The notes under the pieces were generated by a model, which ran no database searches, was not told where the DNA came from, and saw nothing but the letters and a program-made list of their open reading frames with translations. Shown in pieces: positions 49,109-60,691 of a stretch of 64,000 bases of DNA. A program made the translations under genes and the position numbers. This stretch comes from Coprinopsis marcescibilis. Taxonomy: Eukaryota; Basidiomycota; Agaricomycetes; Agaricales; Psathyrellaceae. Position 1 is the first letter of the stretch. Each line of letters starts with the position of its first letter. Where the stretch lies: contig ML210161.1 of NCBI GenBank assembly GCA_004369085.1, positions 186,001-250,000 on the forward strand, given 5' to 3'.

Positions 49109-51544
49109 TTACTGCCCCGTGTATCGGGCCACACTCGCCCAGAACCTAACGTGTCATGAGTAATAAGCTTCGGGATGAGAAAAAAAAACATCAGAAATGC
49201 TTACTCGCAGCGCCCAATCAAGTCAGCAGACATTTTAACAGCCCGGATATCAGCAGCATCTCCAGTCCTATTAAAAAGCATCTCGGTCGCGGAGGAGTTT
49301 GTCCACTTGGTCCAATAGGGCAAGATGCTGCTGGTGTTCCCTTTGACGTTCGGGTCCCCACTAGATGCAAAATCAACGTATGCCTGTGCAAATGCCTGTG
49401 AGAATTGGTCGTTATCAAATGCACGTCCAGTGGGAGGCGCCGTGCTGCCAACAGGATACGTTGAGTCATCTCTAATCAGTGATAGTAAATGGACCAAATT
49501 TAGTCTGACTTACTTTGGGAAATAATAAGGCATATCGTCCGCATGAAATGCAGGCGGAATGGCAAATTCTGCCTGCTTTATATGAGCAAGAGTTAAGCAT
49601 AGCAGGGTCTGTCTCACCTTGTACGTATGTCCATTCAACGACGTTGCGACCAAATACGTAGGGCATACAAAATAGACTTGGAGTGGAGGTCAGCATAGTC
49701 GTTCAGCGCTACTGCATTAGTCCTTACCATCATTCATGACATGCCAGAACTGTTCAAGTCCAGGATTGAATGCGCTGTACTTGCTTACCGTAGTCGCAAC
49801 ATCTTCTGCCGGGAGAAACGGAAGTAGGCGCCTAACATAGTCGCCAAGCCCGAGAGAGTCAGGCGCAATCCCAGCATCAATAAAAATGAACCCTTCGGCT
49901 GAGGTTGCGGTTAGCAGGGTGTGTTTCTGCAAAGACGGCAGTTAAACATTGGCGTGCGTCCCTATCCATAAATTGGTGACATACCGAGTTAACTCTGCCT
50001 TGCTTCAACGAGCGAGTGGGACTTTCTCGAATGAGGTCTTCATCGACGACTGGGACAAAACTGAACTCTCCATAAGTCCATACAGCCTCATCTGCCATCC
50101 GTGTATTTGCGGATTGGAGGACACTTGCCTCCGCCTTTCGCAGACAGGCGGTAGGGTCGCCCTTAGTCTTCGCACAGCTTGATAATATAGATCAGCTCAT
50201 AAACCTGTATAGCCGCGCGAGTAAAACGGCTTACCCAGTAAGCTCCAGGACTTTTGAGAACTGGGACTAAATCAGAAGACATCATCTGTAAGTAATCTGC
50301 GCCCTCCGAGCTTTAAAAAACGTCACGGACCTCGAAGATATGATGGTCGAACCGATGTTGAGCAGGGAGAAACATGGAGCTCAGAATCGCATTGCTGAAT
50401 AGGGGCGGGGAAGTCTTTCCTCCATTCGCGATGAGTTGTTGCAAAACGGAGCCTCCCCCTGTATGGAGCGTGTGTCAGTACCACACCACAAAGAGCACTA
50501 TAGATACATCGGCCACTTACCAGCAGATTGGCCCCATATCGTAACCCGTGAGGGGTCCCCGCCGAACTTCGCGATCTATGTTCAGGTAATCCGACCAGTC
50601 AGCGTCACGAGCGGTACTAGTGCAGGTATAAAATACGACGTACGTTGCGCTGGACCCACTGCAACGCAAATTGTTGATCCACTGAATTTTTGAAAATGTT
50701 AGAGGGTCTGGGCGGACCAATGGGGCAGCTTCAACAGTCGCAGCGGACTCACACAAACCAGCATTCAGCGCGCCGTTTGCTTTGACATACTTGCTAGATA
50801 AAAATCCAAATAGACCGAGGCGGTATTGAATAGCTACGACAACGACCTTGCCGCCCGACAGTCGAATCAGCTCATTCCCATCGTACGCAGCGTTGCCTCC
50901 GTATCCAGTCGAGGTGGCAGAACCTAGGATGTAGCCTCCCCTGTCGTTTTCTGACTTAGACTTCAAGACGGCGAAAAGGCGCGACGATCCTCACCCATGG
51001 ATCCAGAAGATGACTGGCAGTTTTTTCTTGGCTACCTTGTTAAAGTCGTCGCCAGGAGTATAAACGCTGCATATCCACGGCCATTAAGTCAAGGACCGAT
51101 CGTTGCCTTAAAACACCTACTTTAGAAACAGACAATCCTCCGTCTCCGGGGACGCATTCGTAGGCGGGCTCGAGCGCACCACCTTTTCAAAAACAGACCC
51201 AGTACCGTTGGAACTAAGCCCAGGATATGCCTGATAGCACCTATTGGGAGGAGAGTAGGCAAGATTAAGCCCCTTTTCTTTCGCAGGCGGTCGCGGTTCA
51301 CGCCAACGAAGGTTCCCTAATCAAGTGGATGTTAATTCGAGTGAAGTTGCGGACACGAATACGTTTCCTTACCAGTAGGCGGCGCCGCATAACGAATCCC
51401 GAGGAATTCCGTGTTCAGAGTCTCGGGGTTCACCCTCCCTTGATATTTAGCATATCCAACATCCACGATTGGCGCGGGACACTGGCCATAGCCGTGGCTA
51501 TAAGCCGAGCAGGAGAATAAAATCGTTCCTAAGAGCAGATTCAT
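49109..51544 (-). CDS. secreted type-B carboxylesterase with GQSAG elbow (esterase E)
   Basis: Complete paralogue and the last of the array. The signal peptide MNLLLGTILFSCSAYSHGYG is followed by VDVGYAKYQGRVNPETLNTE and FLGIRYAAPPTG. The oxyanion region is LPVIFWIHG joined to GGYILGSATS. NELIRLSGGKVVVVAIQYRL and IAKFGGDPSRVTIWGQSAG follow, with Gln before the catalytic Ser. FSFVPVVDEDLIRESP and the acid-bearing TSAEG come next, with the His in PPAFHADDMPYYFP and QAFAQAYVDFASSGDPNVKG after it. It ends GRCEFWASVARYTGQ with TAA at 49109-49111. It is the most diverged of the four, with DEDLIRE in place of DGTFIRE. It shares the intron pattern. A TATA box lies 47-56 bp upstream. Confidence 0.88.
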
Positions 51545-52223
51545 GAGCTCAGCAGACGGTTGGATGTTTCTCTTCCTGTTCGCTCGAATACCTTTTATAA
51601 ACCCTCGTCTGTCCGACTTATTTTAGGTTAAAGACGTGAAGGCGTACTACACGTCTCAGTCGTCGTCACTAAAAGCAGCGCAGTACACTCCCTTGGTGGT
51701 TCGGGGAACATACTCGGGCTGACCGAAAGACAGCTTGCAAATAGCACAACCGCGGATAACGGGGGGAAAGTGTAAGAAAATAGCAAAAGAATTTGCAAGC
51801 AAGGTACCACTTACTCATCGAAGACCTGCCAGCCAGGCAAGCAAAGCTAATTTTCGCCACTTGGTGTATCAGTGGCATCAGAAAAAGAAGCCTCGCACAT
51901 ACGTAACTTGAAAGTGCTTGACAAAGGCGAAGTCGTTATTGTCGATGCGCCCATCGGTCATTTTTTATTTTTTTAGCATTCTTGGCACGCCCGACAGGAA
52001 GGAGCGCCCGGTCAATAGACTTGCAATCTGAATCATGATTTATTATGCCGCGCCGACTTTTGAAGAAAGGTTATGATATTGGTTTCTTCCAACTCTACGA
52101 CTACAAAGTAAAATAAATAAATAGGTGCCAAGTTAGATCGGCGAGTATAGTCAATGTGTGAGTACTCAGCAGCAGCTGGCAGCAGTGTAATATCAAAGTG
52201 TCTGTGTTGTAAATGCCCTCGAT
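51545..52223. other. intergenic region between esterase E and the terpene synthase
   Basis: It contains the esterase E promoter and the terpene synthase 3' flank. The far side is AT-rich around 51955-52120. No gene is seen. Confidence 0.4.
51591..51600 (-). promoter_or_regulatory. TATA box of esterase E
   Basis: TTATAAAAGG on the minus strand, 47-56 bp upstream of the ATG at 51544. Confidence 0.6.
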
Positions 52224-53462
52224 TTATAAAGGTAGCTTGGGAAGTAGCTTGACTTCTCTATGCTTCTTGATTGCAGGCCCGAGTTTCCCAAAGTAACGTT
52301 CGGAATCGAAAGACCAGTGCAATGATCCTGTATGCGGGATGAATACCAGTGTTTCCCAGCGTTCAGCGTAAAACGCAAAAGAAACGACATACCGACAATC
52401 CAGTTCTGCAACCCATCTATGTACATTGCGACCTCCTCGTCCCGTTCCCGTCCCCACGAAGGAAGATTCCGTTTCTCTGAATCGAATCTTTCGATAGTCT
52501 TTTTGCAGAGCGCTCCAACAAAGTTCACAGCTTCTTGTAGGCTCCAGCCCTTCTCATACATGACCACGGACACGAGGTTGAAGTTATCGTGGCGAGACTG
52601 TTCCACGTTGAACGAAAATAGGTCCTAAGTCGTACAAGAGCCAATCGTCAGTATCCTTGATCATCAACTAGAAAGACTTTAAAAAGAACACACATTAGAC
52701 CATGTTACGAGATCGTTTGAAGCTTCTTCGAGAGATTGGATAATAGGGTGTTGAATAATCTCGTCCGGCAAATCAATGCCCGCAGCAAACTCAGCCAGCT
52801 GAAAACAAGGTTTGCACCCGCTATTGTCCCTTCGGATCGCGATGTACGATTCTATATCAGGAACGACGCCCAAGGCACGATTCCGTGTTTGAGTTACGAC
52901 CGATTGAAAGAATAGGTCCATGTTGGCGATAAAACGCTCGGTCGATCGAAAGCCTGCCGTCGAAACATATCGAGCGAAATACCTGTAATAAGAGTGTGTT
53001 TCGAAGGAGCAGTGCAGCCGATTCGTGAGCTTAACAATGAATGGTAAATACTCCCAATCCATTTACTCACGATTTCGTCATAAGCCCTGCACGTTTGTCC
53101 GTATCACATCCGACAGGGTCCCGCATAGCCGCCAAACAGCAATTCGCCATCCCATAAGTGTCGTCCAGGTCAAACTCGTCCAACCAATCGTCCAGATTGA
53201 AGAGATAGTTCATAAAGTCGTCGCAGACCCGAAGATGGAAAAGGTCCGCATCGGGGTAACATGCCGCCGTCAACTCTCCAGCTTTCAGGCCCATGAGCTT
53301 CTCGGTCCGGGGAGGGGACAGATTCGCGCCCGCGAGTAGCCACCGTTCAGACTCCCGTGCGGCCTTGTTGCAGTTCGGGTTAACGCGCAGCGGAAACGGG
53401 CAATCGCTGACGAGGTCGGGAAGAACGAACGAGGTGGGAAGCTCCTTCTTTAGAGTTGGCAT
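52224..53462 (-). CDS. sesquiterpene synthase (class I terpene cyclase)
   Basis: Cyclises farnesyl diphosphate to a sesquiterpene; the product cannot be predicted from sequence. The ATG at 53462 opens MPTLKKELPTSFVLPDLVSD, followed by CPFPLRVNPNCNKAARESER, typical of basidiomycete enzymes. The aspartate-rich metal motif is in NYLFNLDDWLDEFD. The NSE triad NDLFSFNVEQ is formed only after splicing WSN to DLFSF, across an intron at about 52610-52692. The C-terminal SLHWSFDSERYFGKLG has the conserved Arg-Tyr pair. It ends KLLPKLPL. There are three or four introns and about 345 residues, the usual length. All catalytic motifs are intact. No P450, oxidoreductase or prenyltransferase gene was recognised next to it. 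An in-frame ATG 14 codons upstream is less likely. Confidence 0.9.
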
Positions 53463-56359
53463 AAGGAGCAAGAGGCGAGCGCGGCGAGGAGCCAGAAAAG
53501 CCAAAGCTTTAACGGAGTAGCAACGGTCGCGAACCGGTGGCGAGAAGCAAGTCGGTGTACCTTGACCTGAAGTCCAGCAAAGGTTACAGGCTTTTATATG
53601 GCCAGGAGGTGTTCCAAATATTTCATGCCGGAAAGATGTCCTCGAGTAGCCAAGAAGCAGCGCACATGAAAGCGGATGTAAGTTTCTATAGACCGTCGAT
53701 TGATCATCCTAGACAGTCCCCGATGAGCCCTCACCCTTCTCACCAGATTACAGCGTTTGCGGATAAATCATTCTAGAAATCCTGGTTGTGTTCAAACACT
53801 TTTGGAATATTCCCATGGTCGACCAAGCCCTGCATCCGAATCGTCAGTATGAGCGGCACTATACGAAAAGAAATATGCGACCTAACTAACGCACACCAAT
53901 GCCAAGATCTCGATGCAAATTACCTTTCGCAGAGAATCACGACGAGGACTGTCAAGGTGTCGCGGCAGTGAAGCACCATTGGAAGACCTCATGTTTGATG
54001 GTTTACGTCTAATCTGTATGCGAGAAACTCAGCCATGGAGAAAGGGAAGATAATGGTGCACGACTGACTCCCACTCGGGAATGCAGAACCTTGCTCAACC
54101 CAGCTCCAAGACGTCCGCGAATTAAGGATTTGTAAGGCAGTAAAAAGATTTAACCAGCTAATCATCGAGGTTGCCTAGTTGCCTAGAGGAGGGGCCCCCT
54201 ACTCCGACCTTGCCGTCCATATCGATTATTAGACAAGCGAACGCCATAGGGTTTCCGATGAAGGCAGCTGTTAGTTGCCAGGGCATCGAACACAAGCGAT
54301 ATCCGACGCAACAGGGGCGAAAAGGAAAGCTTATCCAAGTCGGTACCTGTCCTTGTTACTTCTTCTAACATCAATCAAAGCAATAGAAAATCCCCGCAGC
54401 CCGCAGCACTAGCGCTACGAGCTCCAATTGAATTGAATCGAATCGAATCCGGTGGCAGCAGAACTAGGAAGTTAGGAGGGCTGTGGTTCTCGAATGGTTT
54501 TAGTGTACCCGCATGTGGACGTCCCGGCATCCTAACCTGTCAATTGATTCCAATCGATGAGTTCAGAAGATTGCCGGAAGTCCTTGATAACCGTAGCTAC
54601 TTACTTTTCTAATTGGTCGGAGACTTCATTCTCAACTGAAGACGCGACATTCGACGCAGGAGCAGAGAGATTTATTGGCCAAGCCACTTCAGTGACCTCG
54701 GTAAAGCACTCTCATCTCCCGAAAAATGCGGGGGTAGTGGCGGTCGCGTTTCACTGCTAATTTTATTGGCTTCTCTCCATATTATGATATCACCTGCTTC
54801 AAGAGCAATTTTAACAAAAGTCGAGGAGGAAAGGAGAGGGATTTGCATACTTCGACCTTAAACCTGAGCATGCCACACTCCCTATGGCAATTTCAAAACT
54901 CACTGCTGAATCAAGTTTCAGCGTTGGACTTTGTAGTCGCACAGCCCCCGCGTCTGATTCATTGTACGAAACCTTGAGGAAAAGGCGATAGTTAGTTACA
55001 GTTGCTGAGGAGTTAAGAAAAAAGATTCAAATTTCAAACAAACCGCGGAGTGGTCAAAAGCATCCTTGTCCTCCAAAGAAGAATTGAATATCTCCTGAAG
55101 AGAAGAAAAGCCCAGGGCGTTCTGACTAGCAGCGGAAGTGGACAAAGGGGTGACTTGGGATACCAGAGGTTGCCGGTAAGTTTGCATATAAGGCCAAGGA
55201 TATAGTCCAGTCTAAACCCACTGAGTTTTCCTTCCATCCGGCCAGCCATATTCAGGAAACATGGGTGCTGAACAACGTTATTTTCGAAAAAAAAAAATCG
55301 CCTCCAAATTCGACAGTAGCGCCCTTGCCACGACATCGGTTTGCAAGCCACACCATGATCTCGCCAGTCGCGCATGGTATCGCTCCGTGAATATGGATAC
55401 CAGGGATGGAAAATAGATGCCCTGTTACGACAGTTGGGAGCCTATCCTGAATATGGAAAGCACATCGGGAAACTGAGGGTTGATCAAATACGGTTGGAGG
55501 GGTGAGGCCCCTACAGCATGAAGCAGAAGAGCATCCAGTTACAGACCCTAGCGAAAGATACATTCGCGAACCATCAATGGCGCGTGATCTTTGGACATGG
55601 CGACATAATGTGCGATTGGACGTCAGTTACCTCCGCCAAATACACGGCCTGCTTCGAGACATGTGCTAAGGCGGTTGAAGAAGGAGTAGTCTGACTTCCC
55701 ACTTTTGAAGGTATCGTAAAAAGGGGAGGTCGTATCGCGGTTCAAAAACAGAGAGAGAATCTTGAGAATGGTCAGGGAGAGTTTTCCCAAAGAACTTCAT
55801 CTATTTTCAAAGATATCGCTGTATTTGTTAGCAATATCTGATGTATTTGATTGAACGATATCATACCGTGTATGTACTGTGCCGTTGTTGTGTTCCCGAG
55901 ATGAAAGCAAGATTGCATTGAGGATAAAGCGAGCCTGGGGCGATGGAATACCCAGACAGCATTTGAATATTGTCCGAATGTCAACTGGAGGGAAAGAAAC
56001 CTCTAAACAGTGTGTACATCGAGGTACAAGGCAGAGCAGCGCGAATAGCGGACTCAGCTCTGCAGAACACGTTGGCAGTCACACCAGGGACATAACCTGC
56101 ATTTAGCGTAGTCAGCCTTGCATTCCTTTGAGCTTTACCAAAACGTTAAATAGTTAACAGAAATCTAACAGAATGGAACCTACCTCCTCATGGGTGGATG
56201 AACAATTCCAGGAAACCGCCAGTGCGGCGGGATTTCAATCGTTTCGGGCCGCCATCGTCGGGATCACGTGTGCGGGTCATGTATTTGTCGGCGGGACAAA
56301 GGCGCTTGACAAGCAACCACCACCCTCCCTCCACAACCTTCGCCCCAATTGCATGACAC
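53463..56359. other. gene-poor region, 2.9 kb
   Basis: The left end is the terpene synthase promoter. Between about 55030 and 55790 the minus strand has overlapping frames (RLPTVVTGHLFSIPGIHIHG; ICKLTGNLWYPKSPLCPLPL) that look more protein-like than the surroundings. They break into different phases and match no family I know, so I do not call a gene. The rest shows nothing. Confidence 0.4.
53591..53600 (-). promoter_or_regulatory. TATA box of the terpene synthase gene
   Basis: CATATAAAAG on the minus strand, about 130-138 bp upstream of the chosen ATG. It is compatible with transcription starting around 53560. Confidence 0.5.
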
Positions 56360-58047
56360 ATGGACGCCGCGCACGGGCCTTTTGCAGCGACAATCAGTTC
56401 AAACTCCCAACGGCGACACCAATCTCGACGTTCTCAGCCGACCGAAATCATTGATGTCGACCTCCTCGACGACAACGTCGGACGTCATCCACCACCACGC
56501 CAACCCTCGTCTTCACGTAGACCAAGACCTGTCCCAGAGTTCATAGATCTCGTAGGGGAAGACGACGACGACATTGAGGTGGTCAGAGTCAACCGTAAGT
56601 CCCCGTCAAAGCTGAGTGGTGTGCGAATAGTTCGCTCATGCACAGACCAGCACCAGTTCGCCGGTCTTTATTTTCACCTCCTCCACGGCCAATGGAACGT
56701 GCACCCTCTGTGATACCCCCTGTTCCCCGGGTTCCAGCTCGGTTCTCAGCTCAGACAGGGTTCCCTCCAAGTGCACGGCCCAACAGAACAGACGCTGTAA
56801 CGGTAAACCCACCAGTCCACGCAGGAACCATAGACATTCCACTCCCCAGAAACAGGCCCTCTCCGCCACTTCCAGTGGCAGGGCCTTCCAACGCTGCTCA
56901 CCTACCTATCCGTCGACCTTCTCCACCACTCGCAGCCGCTCCTCGATCACACCATGTTCCCACCCTCGGCTTAGGCGGCGCGTTGATTTCCCAGACCGTG
57001 AATACAGGCCGAGCGAATGACACTGGACGTCTAGCCAGGGTCAGACTCATGCCCTTTATTAATATGCTACGAGGCGGGTTTGGTTACGCATTTGATCCCC
57101 TTGACGTCGAATTCGACATCTCCGACGATGATTTTAACGACAGATCTTTCAGGCTCCGCCAACGCGAGCCACTTGTCCAACAGGAGTATTCGTCGACATA
57201 TACCCACCCACTTCCTGTAGAGCCAGGATTCACATACGACTTTGCGCTTCCAGACTCACCCCGCGAAGGCGCCCCAGCCTTCCCCGCTTCCTCGTCTTCT
57301 AACCCCATCCTTCTCAACGAATCAGAGGACGATTCCTCACCAAGCAAACAGTCCATCGCCTCAGGGCCATCATCACAATCAAAAGAAGAAGACGGAAAAT
57401 CGAAAACGCTACTCGTCTGTTGCCACTGCTCAGATCCTCTCCTGCTCAACGCCGGTCTCACAGCGTCAGATTCGGTCAACCATCGTATCTGGGCTCTGCG
57501 ATGTGGGCATCTCATTGATGGGAAGTGCCTGAACGAGATCGGACAGCCTGCTTTGGTTGTGGATCGCAAGGGGAAGGGGAAGGCCAAGGCGGAACCTGCT
57601 GCGTTTGTTCCATACGGAGAGCACCCCTCATCTTTCGCTGCCACTGCCAACAATGACGATGCTGGTAACGCATCGGGCGCATCCCCTGGTCACGCCACCA
57701 GCATCCGTTCGAGACTTCGGTCCCAAACAACCTCTTCCTCCTCCGTTCCTGCTGCTCAGTCAGCAGCTCAATCTGGTCCTGGCAGTAATGCTGACACTGG
57801 CGTTGGTATCGGCAGAAAACGTAAACGAGGCGCAGGAAAAGGAGTCGTGAACAAGAAACCCAAAGTCGAAGAAGAGTTTGACTGGTGTTGTCCTGTGGAA
57901 GGATGCGCCAAGATGCATATGAGCGTTAAGATCAACGGAGTGTGGGGCCCAGAGAAAGTGAGGCAGATGAAGAGAGGCGTGAAGGCGTCGATGGTGCTAG
58001 GTGATACGGAGAAGGGACCGAGAGGTGCTATCCCTGTGTTTGCGTAG
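56360..58047 (+). CDS. RING-finger-like protein with split cysteine cluster and SUMO-interaction-like motifs
   Basis: Exon 1 (56360-56594, from MDAAHGPFAATISSNSQRRH) and exon 2 (56651-58047) join over a 56-nt intron to give about 543 residues. Exon 1 has two hydrophobic-acidic motifs, EIIDVDLLDD and EFIDLVGEDDDD, like SUMO-interaction motifs. A long Pro-rich region follows. The metal-binding-like part is split: LLVCCHCSDPLLLN, then about 15 residues later RIWALRCGHLIDGKCLNEIG, then an insert of over 100 residues with a KRKRG cluster. It closes with FDWCCPVEGCAKMHMSV, giving CxxC, CGH, C and CPxxGC spacing as in a RING domain. The C-terminus is KGPRGAIPVFA. I infer a nuclear ubiquitin or SUMO-linked ligase-like role. 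The RING call rests on cysteine spacing only. Confidence 0.72.
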
Positions 58048-58369
58048 AGCGCTTGGCGCATTGCTTTCGAGGTTACATACCAACATTTTAGTATCCCAAA
58101 TGTCCTACTCTGTGGCATAATTTATCGCTTTCCTTGTAATACTCGCAGTTATCTGACCACAGGATGGCAAGGGCAGTCTATTGACAAAAGATAGCAAGCT
58201 ATCTTGGTGTGTACGGGGGATAGCGATATGGGGTACAGGCTGGCTGTATAGACGGAGATGATGTTACGACAGGCTCTCGAGCTACGGAGATATATGCAAA
58301 TGAGTGGAAGAAAGCAAGCTACTAGGCACCAATCGGACTGGCCAACGGTGATCTGAGGATAGGGGATGT

Positions 58370-58399
58370 GAGATAGAGATAGAGATAGAGATGAGATAG
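58370..58399. repeat. GAGATA microsatellite
   Basis: A short run of GAGATA/GATAGA units lies in the spacer between the RING-like gene and the DUF1996 gene. Confidence 0.6.
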
Positions 58400-58674
58400 G
58401 AAAACACGTGCGACAAAACAGACAGGTATACCGGAAACCACTGGAAGTCAACAGGCATCACCAAGCTCGCACTGCGAGACCTGGATACCAGTCGACGAGA
58501 TAGCAAAACGACTTTCTATCTTGTTCAAAAGACAGACGGACTGGATAGGGTGGAATGAGACCAAAAGGGGCTGCTCGCTTCCCACTGAGAGGCGATTTTA
58601 CACCAACGCCTTTCTAGCCACCAGACTCAGGGCTCAGGAAGGACAAGGTTCGTAACAGGTTCGTAAACTGCGGT

Positions 58675-60691
58675 TTAATGCAGTTGGTAATAGTCGTTAG
58701 AGTGGCGGTTTTTGAGGTTGAAAGAACGACGGTGGTGTTGGTGGTTCTTCTTTCCTTCTTTCAGCTTCTTTTCCTTGACGAAATTGGGCTTGTGCTTCGG
58801 CTTGCATGCGCCCGCGGTGGGCTTGATCTTGCGGGTGCTGATGTAAGTCTTGGTGGGTTCCTTCACTGGTGCACCAGTTGGTCCAGGTGCTGGAGTGAGG
58901 GTGATGACAGGTCCACCGATGTGACTCGCAGGAGGATTGACAGGGCTCGAAGAGGCGCTTGGGACGGGCTCGGGGCTGGGTTCAACGGTAGGCTGCTCGT
59001 TGACGGCGCTCGAAGAGGGTTCAGGTCCAGGGCCCGGGTTGGCAGGCTCTGTCGGAGCAACAACTTGGGAGGATTCGCCGTAGCTGGGTTCAGCGGTAGG
59101 AGAGCCGGTTGGTGCGCTGTAGACGTCCGACGTGGGGAGGGGAATGTCCAAAGATGGGGACGGTTCCGCGTAAGATGAACTTGAAGCAGAGCTGCTGGGA
59201 ACGGGGTTGCCTGGGGTCGGAGATTCACCACCACTAGTTGGTACAGGATTAGGGCTGGGACCGGGGCCGGCCTCTGAGGATGGCGCTGGGGAAGGAGACG
59301 GCGGTGCGCTTGACGATGGGACAGGCGTAGGAGAAGGAGGGTTAACTCCACCACCAATAGTCGTGGCGGGAACGATAACGGAGCCAATGCGATCGGGCTG
59401 GTTGCCGTGGTAGACATATGCAGGAGAGAGCCTGGCAGGGATGACGTTGGAAGTCATCATGACACCATCCTCAGGGCCCTCTTGTACTGGGTTGTTCCCG
59501 GGGAGGACTGCGAGTGTTCCAGTAGCTGATGGTCGGCAAAATCGTTAGTGACCTGGGCAAAAGTCAAGGATAATAAAAAGGCAGCATACTGATTTCATCG
59601 ACTTGCCTGGTGATCTTGCACTCAGGCTTGTTCCTCTCCAAAGTGAAGATCCCTCGCTGGGCACAGCATTCGGGCTGAAAGAAGGGTTCAGGTACCTGAA
59701 GGGCAACAATGGGAGCATAAACATACGTCACCGTACTGATTGCAGTTGCATCCGTCAACAGCTCTCTGAAGCACACCAGGCTCCCAACCGTTGGTAAAGT
59801 CTGGATAGAATGTGAGACTCTGACATTATCTTGAGACGAGCCTTGCTCACCAGCATGGTTCCCGTAGCCAGTCCTGTCACCATATGCAAAGCTAAAGAAA
59901 GAAACAGGTCAAGTGAGCAAGAATTCATGCACTGTGAGCGAATGAACATACACAAAGGGCTGCTCTGGTCTCATGGCCTGAGAACGGAACCTATCAAAGT
60001 CTGCGGTTCCCCAGTACACTTCCAGGAAGATACGGGGCAAGCTGACGGGGAAGTTTGGGTCGGTACATTCGCCACTGTCCGGTCCATTCGAGCGATAGGC
60101 AACGTGGGACTTGTGGTTGGGAGAGTCGAGGTCTCTGCCGTTCCAGCAGCTGGGAAAGTTGACCTGGGAACGAATTCCAGAAGGGCAGACCTTGTTTGGC
60201 AAGCCTTGGTGTCTTGTTGTTTGTCCGTTGAAATCGAGGCAAAGGAAATCGACCGCTCGGGCAGCGTGGCTGTTGGCGTCGTAGCTCCGCTTCCTTGGAT
60301 TTCCGCTGAGCATGCGGAAATTAGGCGGGAATGCAGTGGTTCTTCCAGCCTGGTCGGGGAAGAGGTAGTAGATTACTGAGCCGCCGTTGACGCTAGTGAA
60401 ACTGCCGTTCGCCCACTGGAAGTAGAGGTGTGGGAACCAGTAGTTTGACTTGTCCTCCTTGATTGGTACAGAGGTGCACTGGCTCCGCACGAGCGATTCG
60501 GTGGTGACCTCGAATCCAAAGTTGCTGCCTCCAACAACGGAGTGTACGTGACCTGAAACAGCTCCTGGATTGACCAAAGGGTCCAGGCGCTCTGTCGTAA
60601 TGAAATTGGCACCCATAAGCCAGTAGCCATTGACTGCAGTCGTCAGAGCCAGCGATAAGGCGGCGGTTAAAGCTTTTGAAGCTTGAACCAT
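58675..60691 (-). CDS. secreted DUF1996 protein with Pro/Ser-rich stalk and basic His-rich tail
   Basis: The signal peptide is MVQASKALTAALSLALTTAV. The DUF1996 domain then begins YWLMGANFITTERLDPLVNP, GAVSGHVHSVVGGSNFG. It continues SNYWFPHLYFQWANGSF, FPPNFRMLSGNPRKRSYD, FPSCWNGRDLDSPNHKSHVA and VSLPRIFLEVYWGTADFDRF. After introns the domain closes with AYGDRTGYGNHADFTNGWEP, then AVDGCNCNQYGDPECC-like and KPECKITRQVDE. The rest, about 250 residues, is a Pro/Ser/Gly/Thr-rich stalk that is probably O-glycosylated. It ends in a basic His/Lys tail (KKLKEGKKNHQHHRRSFNLK) closing DYYQLH. DUF1996 proteins are common fungal extracellular or wall proteins of unknown activity. No GPI signal is apparent at the end. 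Confidence 0.88.

Noticed and set aside
58678..59178. Plus-strand 166-codon frame
   Set aside because: Antisense to the Pro/Ser-rich stalk of the DUF1996 gene, which has the real signal peptide and domain.
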